Shown here: one piece after another, positions 45,677-55,047 of the stretch
Numbering within the stretch: position 1 is the first letter of the stretch
Layout: every line of letters starts with the position of its first letter
NCBI GenBank assembly: GCA_910588245.1
Contig: CAJUQP010000006.1
Coordinates: 1-64,000, forward strand
Direction of reading: 5' to 3'
Origin: an uncultured Muribaculaceae bacterium
GTDB lineage: Bacteria > Bacteroidota > Bacteroidia > Bacteroidales > Muribaculaceae
DNA length: 64,000 nt
Position numbers and translations under genes: made by a program
Notes under the pieces: model-generated
Seen by the model: only the letters and a program-made list of their open reading frames with translations
What the model was told of the DNA's origin: nothing
Databases searched by the model: none

Positions 45677-48220
45677 ATGAATCTAAAACCCCTGCTTCTT
45701 TCTCTGGCGTCTTTAGCCTCCATCCACGCGGTCGCCCTCGACAATCCTGGTATCACATTCCCGACCCTCGACCAGGCGAGATTCACGCTTATAGCACAGG
45801 GCTCACCGGCGACGATACTCATAGCCGACGACGAGGACACGGCCGTAAAGATCGCCGCGGCAAACCTTGCCAGGGATTTCGGACGTGTGTGCGGCAAGGA
45901 CGCCGCCGTCTCCTCGACCGCCACCTCCATGTCACGCCCAGTGATCGCCACTACCGTAGGGACACGCACAGCGGAAGCAATCCTTAAGAAAGGGCTTGTC
46001 GACAGAAAAGAGATAAAAGGGAAACGGGAGAAATATATCATCACTACAGTCAAGAACCCGGTGCAAGGTGTCGAAGAGGCTCTCCTGATCATTGGAAGCG
46101 ACAGGAGAGGCACGGTTTATGGAATCTATGAACTCTCCGAACAGATCGGAGTCTCACCCTGGTATGACTGGGCTGACGTCCCCGTCGGGAAGCACTCCGA
46201 CCTCTCGATTGAGAAGGGAGTTTACACGGCCGGAGAACCTGCCGTGAGATACCGGGGTATATTCCTCAACGACGAGGCTCCCTGTCTCACTTCATGGGTG
46301 AAGAATACCTATGGCACAGATTATGGCGACCATAATTTCTATGCCCGCGTCAATGAGCTTATCCTTCGTCTGCGTGGCAATTTCCTATGGCCGGCCATGT
46401 GGGGCTGGGCTTTCTACGCGGATGATCCCGACAACAGCCGTACGGCCGACGAGATGGGCATCATCATGGGCACATCACACCATGAGCCTATGGCCCGCAA
46501 CCATCAGGAATGGGCCCGCCATAGAAATGAATACGGCAAATGGAACTATGCCGCCAACAAAAAGACCATCGACGGTTTCTTCCGTAAAGGGATAGAGCGC
46601 ATGAAAGACACCGAAGACATCGTGACGATCGGCATGCGCGGTGACGGCGACGAGGCTATGAGCGAGGAGACAGACGTCAAGTTGCTACGCGACATCATAG
46701 ACAACCAGCGGAAGATCATCCGCGAGGTGACAGGGAAGAAACCCGAGAAGACACCTCAGGTCTGGGCCCTTTATAAGGAGGTGCTCGATTATTACGACAA
46801 GGGACTCCGGGCTCCCGACGATGTGACATATCTCCTTTGCGACGACAACTGGGGCAACGTCAGGAGGCTTCCCGACGCTGAAGAGCGGAAACATCCCGGG
46901 GGATGGGGAATGTACTACCATGTGGACTATGTGGGTGCTCCACGCAACAGCAAATGGATAAACGTGACCCCTGTCCAGAACATGTGGGAACAGCTCAACC
47001 TGACCTACGATTATGGTGTCGATCGTCTATGGGTGCTCAATGTCGGCGATCTTAAGCCCATGGAATACCCCATCACCCTTTTCCTCGACATGGCCTGGAA
47101 CCCGAAACGATATGACGCGGCCGGCATTCTCCGTCATACTGAGGATTTCTGCCGCCAGCAGTTCGGGGAGACACAGGCCGCGGAGGCTGCCCGGATCATC
47201 AACCTCTATAGCAAATACAACGGCAGGGTGACCGCCGAGATGCTCGATGCCGACACCTACGACCTACCCTCGGGAGAATGGAAACGTGTTGCCGACGACT
47301 ACGCGCGCCTTGAAGCGGAAGCCCTGCGACAGTTCCTCACTCTCAGACCCGAACAGCGCGACGCCTATCGCCAGCTCATCCTTTTCCCCGTGCAGGCAAT
47401 GGCCAATCTCTATGAGATGTACTACTCCCAGGCCATGAACCGCCATCTTTTCGACAATGGCGACCCCGACGCCGACCTCTGGGCAGATGCCGTGGAGAGA
47501 TGCTTCAGGCGAGACCGGGAACTGGAGCGCCAATATAATAAGGAGATGTCGGCCGGTAAATGGGATGGCATGATGACTCAGAAACATATCGGCTACAAGG
47601 AATGGCACGACGGGTTCAAGGAAGACACGATGCCGGAGGTGCGCCGAATAGGAGTGTCAGCTCCCGGAGGTTTCACGTTCTCTCCGTCGGCATCGGGTGT
47701 TGTGATGGAAGCCGAGCATTATCACGACGCCACCACAGGCACCTCCACGTCGTGGACGGTGTATCCCCACATGGGACGCACCCGGAGCGGAGTGGCACTG
47801 ACCCCCTACACCGAGCGTCCGGCCGGAGAGAGGATTTCCTACCGCTTCGAATATCCGCAGATGCCCGACAGCGTCGACGTCCGCGTGGTGGTGAAATCAA
47901 CACTCGCCTTCGCGAATCCGGAAGGACATTCCTTCTCCGTAGGATTCGAGGGGGAAGAACCGGTGACTGTCAACTTCAACTCAGACCTCAACGAGAAACC
48001 GGAAAACATCTACTCGGTGTTCTATCCCACGGTGGCCCGCAGGGTGGTTTCGAAAAACGTCCGGCTCAGGAAGCCTGCCTCCGCCTCGGGCGATGTCCAC
48101 ACCCTTTCATTACGGCCTCTGGATCCGGGCATAGTGTTTGAGAAGATCATTGTCGGCCCGGCCGCGCTCTCAGATGAATATCTCTTCGGCACGGAGTCGG
48201 AATGCAGGAAAGTGCGCTGA
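45677..48220 (+). CDS. GH115 alpha-glucuronidase
   Basis: 847 residues with a signal peptide (about 1-21). The N-terminal domain (about 40-170) is followed by the GH115 catalytic region: PAVRYRGIFLNDEAPCL near residue 190, LRGNFLWPAMWGWAF, GIIMGTSHHEPM, and LLCDDNWGNVRRLP and MYYHVDYVG further on. A C-terminal beta-sandwich domain closes the protein. GH115 enzymes remove 4-O-methyl-glucuronic acid from internal and terminal xylose of glucuronoxylan. It heads a plus-strand set with a GPH symporter, GH43 and an acetylesterase, all consistent with xylan breakdown. Confidence 0.93.
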   Translation: MNLKPLLLSLASLASIHAVALDNPGITFPTLDQARFTLIAQGSPATILIADDEDTAVKIAAANLARDFGRVCGKDAAVSSTATSMSRPVIATTVGTRTAEAILKKGLVDRKEIKGKREKYIITTVKNPVQGVEEALLIIGSDRRGTVYGIYELSEQIGVSPWYDWADVPVGKHSDLSIEKGVYTAGEPAVRYRGIFLNDEAPCLTSWVKNTYGTDYGDHNFYARVNELILRLRGNFLWPAMWGWAFYADDPDNSRTADEMGIIMGTSHHEPMARNHQEWARHRNEYGKWNYAANKKTIDGFFRKGIERMKDTEDIVTIGMRGDGDEAMSEETDVKLLRDIIDNQRKIIREVTGKKPEKTPQVWALYKEVLDYYDKGLRAPDDVTYLLCDDNWGNVRRLPDAEERKHPGGWGMYYHVDYVGAPRNSKWINVTPVQNMWEQLNLTYDYGVDRLWVLNVGDLKPMEYPITLFLDMAWNPKRYDAAGILRHTEDFCRQQFGETQAAEAARIINLYSKYNGRVTAEMLDADTYDLPSGEWKRVADDYARLEAEALRQFLTLRPEQRDAYRQLILFPVQAMANLYEMYYSQAMNRHLFDNGDPDADLWADAVERCFRRDRELERQYNKEMSAGKWDGMMTQKHIGYKEWHDGFKEDTMPEVRRIGVSAPGGFTFSPSASGVVMEAEHYHDATTGTSTSWTVYPHMGRTRSGVALTPYTERPAGERISYRFEYPQMPDSVDVRVVVKSTLAFANPEGHSFSVGFEGEEPVTVNFNSDLNEKPENIYSVFYPTVARRVVSKNVRLRKPASASGDVHTLSLRPLDPGIVFEKIIVGPAALSDEYLFGTESECRKVR

Positions 48221-48322
48221 CATGCATGCTCCGGCGCTACAAAGACACCACGGAAAGCGTTCATGAGACATTTCAAGATGCATTATGCGACATATCAGTC
48301 GCCATCATCACATCCGTTCCAT

Positions 48323-48330
48323 TAAATTTG
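48323..48330 (+). promoter_or_regulatory. -7-like element before the GPH symporter gene
   Basis: TAAATTTG fits TAnnTTTG, placing a start near 48336 and a leader of about 39 nt before GTG 48375. No matching -33 element is evident. Confidence 0.35.
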
Positions 48331-48374
48331 CAGAAATAAAAAAACACCTTATACTGAAAAACTGATTTATTATC

Positions 48375-49814
48375 GTGGAAACTGATATATCATTAACAGG
48401 CACGCCCCAGGCCAAGGAGTCTGACGGCTTCTGCAGGCTCTCGTGGCTGCAGCGTATCGGATTCGGATCGGGCGATCTCGCCCAGAACCTGATCTACCAG
48501 ACGATCAGCATGTATCTCCTCTTCTTCTACACCAATGTGTATGGTCTCGCACCCGAGGTGGCGGCCATCATGTTCCTGATCGTCCGCATCGTCGATGTCA
48601 TTTGGGATCCCCTCGTGGGCACCTTCGTCGACAAGCACAATCCCCGCTGGGGAAAATACAGGGCCTATCTCCTTCTCGGCGGAGTGCCGCTGACCGGCTT
48701 CGCCATCCTCTGCTTCTGGAACGGCTTCTCCGGATCTCTCCTATATGCCTACATCACATATGTGGGTCTATCCATGTGCTATACGCTCGTCAACGTGCCT
48801 TACGGCGCCCTCAACGCGTCGCTCACTCGTGACACTGACGAGATAACGGTGCTCACCTCTGTCAGGATGTTCATGGCCAACATCGGCGGTCTGGCAGTCG
48901 GGATGGGCATACCCATCGTGCTCAAGTTTTTCGATCCCTCCGAGTCGACCGACATGTCGACAAAGGATAGCGCATGGTTCTCGACCATGGCCCTCTACGG
49001 GCTGATAGGCCTCGCGCTCCTCTATTTCTGCTTCTCGCAGTGCAAGGAAAGGGTCGTGATGGACAAGAGCCAGACGGAAAACGTGAAAGTCTCGGATCTT
49101 TGGATGGAGTTCGTGCGCAATCGGCCGCTCCGTATCCTCGCCTTCTTCTTCATCACGGCATTCGCGATGATGGCCATAGGCAACTCCGCCGGAGCATACT
49201 ATATCAACTACAATCTCCACGGATCGGCCTCCGAGCTCTCCATCTTCATGGGTCTCGGATCCATACCGGCCTTCATCTTCATGCCGATGGTGCCGGCCAT
49301 CAAGAGGATGGTGGGAAAGAAAGGGATGTTCTATATCTTCCTTATCATAGCCATAATCGGCATGGCCATGCTCTACGTGGTATCCATGTCGGAGACCCTA
49401 AAGAGCCAGATGTGGATAGTCTATGTGGCGCAGTTCGTGAAATCCACTGGCGTGATCGTGGCCACAGGCTATATGTGGGCACTCGTGCCTGAGGTGATCA
49501 GCTATGGCGAATACACCCACGGCAAACGTATCGCCGGCATCGTCAACGCGCTCACAGGCATCTTCTATAAGGCCGGCATGGCCCTCGGAGGCGTGGTGCC
49601 GGGGCTGGTGCTCTACTGGGTGGGCTTCAACGGCGCTGACGCCACCACGCAGACACCCCTTGCGGAGCAGGGCATACTCTGGCTCGTGGCCGTGATCCCG
49701 GCAATCCTGCTGGCTGTGGCCATGCTTATCATATCCCGCTATGAACTCACCGATGAGAAGATCGACCGGATTAACCGCGAGATTGAGAAAAGAACAAAAA
49801 CAACTACAAAATAA
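48375..49814 (+). CDS. GPH-family sugar:cation symporter (XynP/MelB-like)
   Basis: 479 residues from a GTG start; no earlier ATG is in frame and the next Met lies inside the first membrane segment. Twelve predicted membrane segments. GPH-family features are FGSGDLAQNLIYQTISMYLL near residue 35, DVIWDPLVGTFVDKHNPRWG near 75 and VPYGALNASLTRD near 150, and PEVISYGEYTHGKRIAG in the second half. It should import xylo-oligosaccharides, xylose or glucuronic-acid-bearing sugars with a cation. It sits between GH115 and a cytoplasmic GH43. Confidence 0.9.
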   Translation: METDISLTGTPQAKESDGFCRLSWLQRIGFGSGDLAQNLIYQTISMYLLFFYTNVYGLAPEVAAIMFLIVRIVDVIWDPLVGTFVDKHNPRWGKYRAYLLLGGVPLTGFAILCFWNGFSGSLLYAYITYVGLSMCYTLVNVPYGALNASLTRDTDEITVLTSVRMFMANIGGLAVGMGIPIVLKFFDPSESTDMSTKDSAWFSTMALYGLIGLALLYFCFSQCKERVVMDKSQTENVKVSDLWMEFVRNRPLRILAFFFITAFAMMAIGNSAGAYYINYNLHGSASELSIFMGLGSIPAFIFMPMVPAIKRMVGKKGMFYIFLIIAIIGMAMLYVVSMSETLKSQMWIVYVAQFVKSTGVIVATGYMWALVPEVISYGEYTHGKRIAGIVNALTGIFYKAGMALGGVVPGLVLYWVGFNGADATTQTPLAEQGILWLVAVIPAILLAVAMLIISRYELTDEKIDRINREIEKRTKTTTK

Positions 49815-49826
49815 CACAAAACAACA

Positions 49827-50795
49827 ATGAAGACAAGATATCTTGTTCCCGGCGACTATATGGCCGACCCTTCCGTCCACGTTTTCAACGGACGGCTCTA
49901 CATATATCCTTCACACGATCGTCAGAGCATCTATGAGGAGAACGACAACGGCGATCATTTCGACATGAAAGACTATCATGTCTTCTCAACCGACGACGTG
50001 ATGGACGGAGAGGTAGTCGACCACGGGAAAGTGCTCGACGTCGACGACATACCCTGGCATGGCCGTCAGCTCTGGGACTGCGACGTGGCCGAGAAAGATG
50101 GAAAATACTTCATGTATTTCCCGCTGAAAGACCAGAATGACATCTTCCGTATCGGTGTGGCCGTGGCCGACCGTCCGGAGGGTCCCTTCATCCCCCTTCC
50201 CGATCCGATGCACGGAAGCTACTCCATCGATCCGGCCATACTCAAGGACGGTGATGACTACTATATGTATTTCGGAGGCCTGTGGGGCGGACAGCTTCAG
50301 CGCTACCGCGACAACAAGGCGATAGAGGATCCTCATCTGGAGCCCGACAGCGCCGACGCCCTCCCCTCGAGAGTTGTGCGCCTCTCCGACGATATGCTCC
50401 AGTTTGCCGAGGAACCGCGCCCGGTCATAATCCTCGATCCGGCCACCGGTGAGCCTCTCAAGGCAGGCGACAACGAACGCCGGTTTTTCGAAGCCTCCTG
50501 GATGCACAAGTATAACGGGAAATATTATTTCTCATATTCCACCGGCGACACGCATCGCCTCTGCTATGCCATCGGCGACAACCCTTACGGTCCATTCACC
50601 TATGCGGGATGCCTCCTTACCCCCGTTGTGGGCTGGACTACCCATCTTGCCATAGCCGAATACAAAGGAAAGTGGTATCTTTTCTACCATGACTGCAAGC
50701 CTTCCGACGGCACTACATGGCTCCGCAGCCTGAAAGTGAGAGAGCTTACCTACAATCCCGACGGGACAATCGTCATGATGGACGGCATGGACTGA
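49827..50795 (+). CDS. GH43 family glycosidase (beta-xylosidase/arabinofuranosidase)
   Basis: 322 residues without a signal peptide, so probably cytoplasmic. The five-bladed propeller carries the expected acid set: Asp14 (MADPSVHV, general base), the SIDPAIL Asp near residue 133 (pKa modulator) and the FFEASWMHK Glu near 222 (general acid). It would hydrolyse xylo- or arabino-xylo-oligosaccharides imported by the symporter encoded 12 nt upstream. The specificity within GH43 is not decided by these motifs. Confidence 0.9.
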   Translation: MKTRYLVPGDYMADPSVHVFNGRLYIYPSHDRQSIYEENDNGDHFDMKDYHVFSTDDVMDGEVVDHGKVLDVDDIPWHGRQLWDCDVAEKDGKYFMYFPLKDQNDIFRIGVAVADRPEGPFIPLPDPMHGSYSIDPAILKDGDDYYMYFGGLWGGQLQRYRDNKAIEDPHLEPDSADALPSRVVRLSDDMLQFAEEPRPVIILDPATGEPLKAGDNERRFFEASWMHKYNGKYYFSYSTGDTHRLCYAIGDNPYGPFTYAGCLLTPVVGWTTHLAIAEYKGKWYLFYHDCKPSDGTTWLRSLKVRELTYNPDGTIVMMDGMD

Positions 50796-50817
50796 CCCCT
50801 AACCCAACAACGAATCA

Positions 50818-52683
50818 ATGAAAGCAATAAACCGCATTATCGCGTCGCTGGCTCTTCCGGCGGCTCTCCTTTCACCGGCAGGCGCCGAAGCTAAAGTCAC
50901 GCTTCCAGGCATGATCACCGACAAGATGGTGATTCAGCGCGATGCCCCGGTGAAAATCTGGGGATGGTGTGAGCCGGGAGAGAAGGTATCCGTTCGATTC
51001 CGCGATGTCATCTATACGGCGCAGGGCGACGGCAAGGGGGAATGGCAGGTAGCTTTGCAACCCCAGACACCTGGAGGTCCGTTTCTCATGGAGATCAACG
51101 ACATTACACTCCGCGATGTGCTCGTGGGGGATCTCTGGCTCATGTCCGGACAGTCTAACCAGGAACTCGACATCAAAAGGGTGACGGGGCTCTTCCCGGA
51201 GGTGAACGTAAGCGACAATAATAAGATACGCCATTTCAAGGTGCCGAAAGCCACATCCCCCTACCCTCAGAAAGATATACCCCAGGGTGGCAGCTGGCGT
51301 TCAGGCGTGGCATCGGAAGTGATGGACTGGACGGCGCTCGCCTATTTCCTGGCCAAGGAAGCCTATGAGCAGACAGGTGTGCCCCAGGGAATGCTGGTCT
51401 CCTGTCTCGGCGGAAGCTCTATCGAGACTTGGATCGAGCCGGAACTTCTCTCGCGCCTCCAACCCGAACAGGTTGCTCTCAAAGACCTCCTGGAAGCTGC
51501 CGCCGACAAGGGTGAAGGGACATACACCCTCACGGACTTCGACGACTCCGCCTGGAAATCCACTACCATACCATCTATGTGGACGGATGCCGGAATAGAC
51601 CATAAAGGCACAGTCTGGTATAGGAAGACATTCCAGATTCCGGACTCCCTTGCCGGGCGACAGGCTTCCCTCGACCTCGGCACCCTCGTGGACAGCGACA
51701 GGGCATACGTCAACGGCATTTTTGTCGGGATGACACCTTATCAGTATCCTCCACGCCATTACAGCATACCTGCTGGGGTGCTCCGCGAGGGGGTGAACGT
51801 GCTTAGCGTAAAGCTCGATTCCCCATGGCCCGGGGGCGGATTCATACCTGACAAAGACTATCGTATTTCATGCGACGGCACAGTGATCGACCTCAAAGGA
51901 GAATGGAAATACACCCTCGGACGCGAAGCCGGAGCACTCCAGAAACTCAACGCCGCATATTCCAACCAGATGGAGGCGCGCAGTGGCCTATACAATACGA
52001 TGCTCCTACCGCTGGCCAATTGCAACTTCAAAGGGGTGGTATGGTATCAGGGCGAGAGTAATGCCGGGCGCTGGAATGAATATGAGAAGCTACTTTCTGC
52101 CATGATCGGAAACTGGCGTGAAACTCTCGGTGACAGTAATCTGCCATTCATAGTGGTGCAACTCCCCAACTTCATGAAGGCACAGACTGATCCCACCGAC
52201 GGAGGGTGGGCTCGGCTACGCGAGGCTCAGATGAAAGCGGCTCAGAAGACACCCCATACCTACTACACCGTCAACTACGACCTTGGTGAATGGAACGATA
52301 TCCATCCGCTCAACAAGAAAGACGTGGCAAAGCGCGTATGGAAATCGGCTGCTGAGAATATCTATGGGAAGAAAACTGAGGGACATGCACCGCAGTATGA
52401 GTCTATGCAGATAAAGGATGGCAAGGCTATCATCACCCTCAGCCACACAGGCAAAGGGCTTAAGGCTCGCGACGGGCGCCTCCGCCACTTTGCCATAGCC
52501 GGAGCCGACAGGAAATTCGTATGGGCTGATGCTGTGGCAAAAGGCAACAAGGTCATTGTTAGTTCCGACCTCGTGAAGGAGCCTGTGGCCGTACGCTATG
52601 CATGGGCCGACAATCCGGAGGGAGCCAATCTCGTAAGCTCGGAAGGGATGCCGGCGGCGCCGTTCCGCACCGACGACTGGTGA
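50818..52683 (+). CDS. SGNH-type (sialate O-acetylesterase family) acetylesterase
   Basis: 621 residues with a signal peptide (about 1-25). The SASA esterase domain is split: SGQSN with nucleophile Ser113, then later WYQGESNAGRW and NDIHPLNKKDVAKR with the Asp/His pair. A galactose-binding-like jelly-roll insert (about 230-375, WYRKTFQIPDSLAGRQASLDLG, GVNVLSVKLDS) lies between. Such proteins next to xylanolytic genes commonly deacetylate xylan; sialic acid O-acetyl groups are the other known target. It follows GH43 by 22 nt and ends before a strong terminator. Confidence 0.87.
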   Translation: MKAINRIIASLALPAALLSPAGAEAKVTLPGMITDKMVIQRDAPVKIWGWCEPGEKVSVRFRDVIYTAQGDGKGEWQVALQPQTPGGPFLMEINDITLRDVLVGDLWLMSGQSNQELDIKRVTGLFPEVNVSDNNKIRHFKVPKATSPYPQKDIPQGGSWRSGVASEVMDWTALAYFLAKEAYEQTGVPQGMLVSCLGGSSIETWIEPELLSRLQPEQVALKDLLEAAADKGEGTYTLTDFDDSAWKSTTIPSMWTDAGIDHKGTVWYRKTFQIPDSLAGRQASLDLGTLVDSDRAYVNGIFVGMTPYQYPPRHYSIPAGVLREGVNVLSVKLDSPWPGGGFIPDKDYRISCDGTVIDLKGEWKYTLGREAGALQKLNAAYSNQMEARSGLYNTMLLPLANCNFKGVVWYQGESNAGRWNEYEKLLSAMIGNWRETLGDSNLPFIVVQLPNFMKAQTDPTDGGWARLREAQMKAAQKTPHTYYTVNYDLGEWNDIHPLNKKDVAKRVWKSAAENIYGKKTEGHAPQYESMQIKDGKAIITLSHTGKGLKARDGRLRHFAIAGADRKFVWADAVAKGNKVIVSSDLVKEPVAVRYAWADNPEGANLVSSEGMPAAPFRTDDW

Positions 52684-52729
52684 GATCCGGAGTCTTATCC
52701 AACCGACATAATGTAAGCGTATATAATCA

Positions 52730-52778
52730 GGCAGCCGGACAGAACCCCGGAATTTATTCCCGGTTCTGTCCGGCTGCC
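52730..52778. terminator. Strong hairpin between convergent genes
   Basis: Arms 52730-52746 and 52762-52778 are perfectly complementary over 17 bp, with a 15-nt loop. It separates the end of the xylan operon from the end of the aldo/keto reductase gene and could stop transcription from both sides. Confidence 0.75.
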
Positions 52779-52803
52779 CACGTATGTAGGTTAGGACTTC
52801 CTG

Positions 52804-53763
52804 TTATTCCTCTTTCAGGATCGCCTCTATCGCTGCGAGCTCCTCAGGGGAGAATACGATATTGTCGGTGGCCTTTAGATTGTCTTCAAGCTGCTTGACA
52901 GAACTTGCGCCTATGATCACCGAAGTGACCCCCTTTTTTGCAAGGAGCCATGCCAGCGACATCTCCGCGAGGGTCTGTTCGCGCTGCGCGGCGATATCAT
53001 TCAGTTTTTTTATCTTTGCGATCAGTTCGGGGGTGATATCCTCGCGGTGGAGAAAGACGCCGCTCTTCGCCACACGTGAATCTTCGGGGATTCCATTGAG
53101 ATAGCGGTTGGTGAGCAATCCTTGTGCTAACGGTGAGAATGCTATGAATCCCAGACCCTCTTTCTCCAGCATTTCGAAATAACCTGTCTCGGGCTTACGT
53201 GAGAGCATGCTGTAGCGATCCTGATAGATAAGGCACTTCACGTGCTGTTCCCTCATCATGGCGCATGCCTCCTCAGCCTTGTCGATCGGATATTTCGAGA
53301 GGCCTACATAGAGAGCCTTCCCCTGCTTCACGATGTCAATGAGGGTCTGCACGGTCTCCTCGAGCGGAGTTTCGGGACAGTAACGGTGGCTGTAGAAGAT
53401 ATCGAAATATTCAAGTCCGGTGCGTTTGAGGCTCTGATGAAGACTTGCCATCATATATTTGCGCGAGCCTCCGTCGCCATAGGGGCCATCCCACATGAGA
53501 TGACCGGCTTTCGACGACACAATTATCTCGTCGCGGTGTGCCCCGAGTCCCTCCTTGAGCAGTTTGCCGAAATTCTCCTCGGCGCTTCCCGGAGGCGGGC
53601 CATAATTGTTGGCAAGGTCGAAATGGGTTATACCGCGTTCAAAAGCCTTGAACGCTATCTCTTTCATGGTGGCGAATTTATCGGTATAACCGAAATTGTG
53701 CCACATTCCCAGGGAAATCAACGGCAACTGTAGGCCGCTCTTCCCGCAAAATCTGTATTCCAT
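52804..53763 (-). CDS. Aldo/keto reductase (YghZ/GPR-like)
   Basis: 319 residues. AKR features: FDLANNYGPPPGSAEENFG (catalytic Asp and Tyr near 49 and 54, with the YGPPPGSAE motif of L-glyceraldehyde-3-phosphate reductases), the catalytic Lys in IVSSKAGH and the His in IFYSHRYC, and an NADPH-binding ASSVKQLEDNL near the C-terminus. It reduces aldehydes such as methylglyoxal or L-GAP. Single gene with a -7 TAATTTTG on its strand (53840-53847) giving a leader of about 70 nt. Confidence 0.88.
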   Translation of the reverse strand: MEYRFCGKSGLQLPLISLGMWHNFGYTDKFATMKEIAFKAFERGITHFDLANNYGPPPGSAEENFGKLLKEGLGAHRDEIIVSSKAGHLMWDGPYGDGGSRKYMMASLHQSLKRTGLEYFDIFYSHRYCPETPLEETVQTLIDIVKQGKALYVGLSKYPIDKAEEACAMMREQHVKCLIYQDRYSMLSRKPETGYFEMLEKEGLGFIAFSPLAQGLLTNRYLNGIPEDSRVAKSGVFLHREDITPELIAKIKKLNDIAAQREQTLAEMSLAWLLAKKGVTSVIIGASSVKQLEDNLKATDNIVFSPEELAAIEAILKEE

Positions 53764-53839
53764 CGTATATGGCTTATATGGCGGTTGGTTTTAAATCGCA
53801 AGAAAATGGCCGTAGAAGACCACGACTTTTCTTCTTCCG

Positions 53840-53847
53840 CAAAATTA
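53840..53847 (-). promoter_or_regulatory. -7 element of the aldo/keto reductase gene
   Basis: TAATTTTG on the minus strand, 77 bp before ATG 53763. The nearest TTTG (53871-53874) is 23 bp away, longer than usual. Confidence 0.45.
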
Positions 53848-53913
53848 ATAAAAAATATGGAAAAACGGAGCAAAGCGCAATTATCTCAGCCCGTGTAGGC
53901 TTGGCTCCGCAGA

Positions 53914-54070
53914 TGGGATAGGTATAAAAAATAATTGATTGTCTCCCGACAACCAATCTTCAGTTAACCTTAAAATCTAATACCATGAAAAACTCACTGC
54001 AAAATTAATTCTTTTTTCTTAAACACTGCTGCAAAACATAAAAAAATATCTAAAATTTAACATTTATTTA
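53914..54070. repeat. Direct repeat copy 1 (157 bp)
   Basis: Nearly identical to 54246-54403. From 53914 to the T-run near 54018 the copies differ only by one A in an A-run. After that they carry scattered substitutions and a divergent 13-bp patch. Each copy contains a complete minus-strand promoter-body-terminator unit. Confidence 0.9.
53926..53994 (-). ncRNA. Putative small RNA, copy 1 (about 69 nt)
   Basis: On the minus strand TAATTTTG (54000-54007) predicts a start near 53994. After about 36 nt comes a hairpin (53948-53957 with 53934-53943, loop GGGA) and then a T-rich tail ATTATTTTTT ending near 53926. One base pair is G-U on the minus strand but A/C on the plus strand, which supports minus-strand transcription. 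The body includes GGTTAACTGAAGATTGG. No coding potential; the plus-strand 7-codon frame MKNSLQN overlapping it seems incidental. No -33 TTTG at normal spacing (nearest 24 bp). Confidence 0.55.
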
Positions 54071-54245
54071 TATATCACAGCAATACACATTATAGATTTT
54101 ATATTCGTTAACAAAACTACCACTCAGTATCACAGCCAATTTCCCTTCTCAATAGATTACGACGCACTTTTATGCACTTTGTATTTTTGATGGGAAAGGA
54201 TAGGAAATGACTGACCGGAAAAATATGATTTCGGATGGATAGAGG
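54071..54245. other. Spacer between the two repeat copies
   Basis: 175 bp with no gene or clear signal. A plus-strand TATTTTTG near 54190 resembles a -7 element but nothing follows that it could drive except the antisense strand of small-RNA copy 2. Confidence 0.35.
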
Positions 54246-54403
54246 TGGGATAGGTATAAAAAAATAATTGATTGTCTCCCGACAACCAATCTTCAGTTAA
54301 CCTTAAAATCTAATACCATGAAAAACTCACTGCAAAATTAATTCTTTTTTCTCAAACACTGCTACAAAACATAAAAAAACTTCATGTATTTAACATTTAT
54401 TTA
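54246..54403. repeat. Direct repeat copy 2 (158 bp)
   Basis: Second copy of the unit at 53914-54070, offset by 332 bp in the same orientation. The predicted transcribed part is identical to copy 1 apart from one extra A in the terminator tail. Confidence 0.9.
54258..54327 (-). ncRNA. Putative small RNA, copy 2 (about 70 nt)
   Basis: Same layout as copy 1: TAATTTTG at 54333-54340 on the minus strand, predicted start near 54327, hairpin 54281-54290 with 54267-54276, then a seven-T tail at 54258-54264. The transcribed sequence matches copy 1 base for base up to the tail, while flanks have begun to differ. Confidence 0.55.
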
Positions 54404-54517
54404 ACAAAAAACTTGTTTATCCACGATATGTTTACAGTCATTAACACAGCATCGCAGAAAACATGAGCTCTTCAGCCAATTATAAGACCATATTGCTTCG
54501 CAGATTGTTTTAAAAAT

Positions 54518-54892
54518 ATGAAATCAAAAGCTATAGAATATTTCAATGCCAGAATAGACCGGCTAAAACCGCACTACGATCCGGCAAAACTTTTCGCGAA
54601 ACTTGAAAAGACCGCCAGAAAGATCGGAGCGAAGAGTGCATATGCCATCCTTGTGCTCTATTACTCCCTTCTCGGAGGCAACGTCCCGCTAAAGGACAGG
54701 GCCATGATAATCGCGGCGCTCGGCTACTTCATACTCCCCGCTGATCTCCTCCCGGATATTATGGGGCTGATAGGATTCACCGACGATTTCGCGGTGATAT
54801 GGTACGTCTACCGCCGCATCCGGGGCAGTGTCACGGATGACATCAAGGAGAAAGCGCGCAGACTCGTAGCCACCTGGTTCCCGGAGGAATGA
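54518..54892 (+). CDS. YkvA/DUF1232 family membrane protein
   Basis: 124 residues. The DUF1232 core LKDRAMIIAALGYFILPADLLPDIMGLIGFTDD is plain at about residues 65-100, with a preceding hydrophobic segment. Function unknown. It follows the repeat region after a gene-free 114 bp and stands alone; the next gene has its own promoter. Confidence 0.85.
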   Translation: MKSKAIEYFNARIDRLKPHYDPAKLFAKLEKTARKIGAKSAYAILVLYYSLLGGNVPLKDRAMIIAALGYFILPADLLPDIMGLIGFTDDFAVIWYVYRRIRGSVTDDIKEKARRLVATWFPEE

Positions 54893-54960
54893 TTATTAAA
54901 ACCGCGAAAACGCTCTAACTTTCCTTAAATCACCGCTCCCGAAACTTTCTGACCGTTTAT

Positions 54961-54991
54961 TTTGGGGATTAAGTGATTATTCTTAAATTTG
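54961..54991 (+). promoter_or_regulatory. Promoter of the prolyl oligopeptidase gene
   Basis: TTTG (54961-54964), exactly 19 bp, then TAAATTTG (54984-54991). The predicted start near 54997 gives a leader of about 51 nt to ATG 55048. Confidence 0.75.
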
Positions 54992-55047
54992 TGGCTGAAT
55001 CGCTAAAATACGGATTTTTCCGAGATCAACTTTTTAAAACCACATAT

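Noticed and set aside
45517..45987. Plus-strand frame before GH115
   Set aside because: Overlaps the GH115 signal-peptide region in another frame and shows no family features.
53914..54403. Insertion sequence or MITE as explanation of the tandem repeats
   Set aside because: No terminal inverted repeats or transposase frame; the repeats are direct and each contains an ordered promoter-terminator unit.
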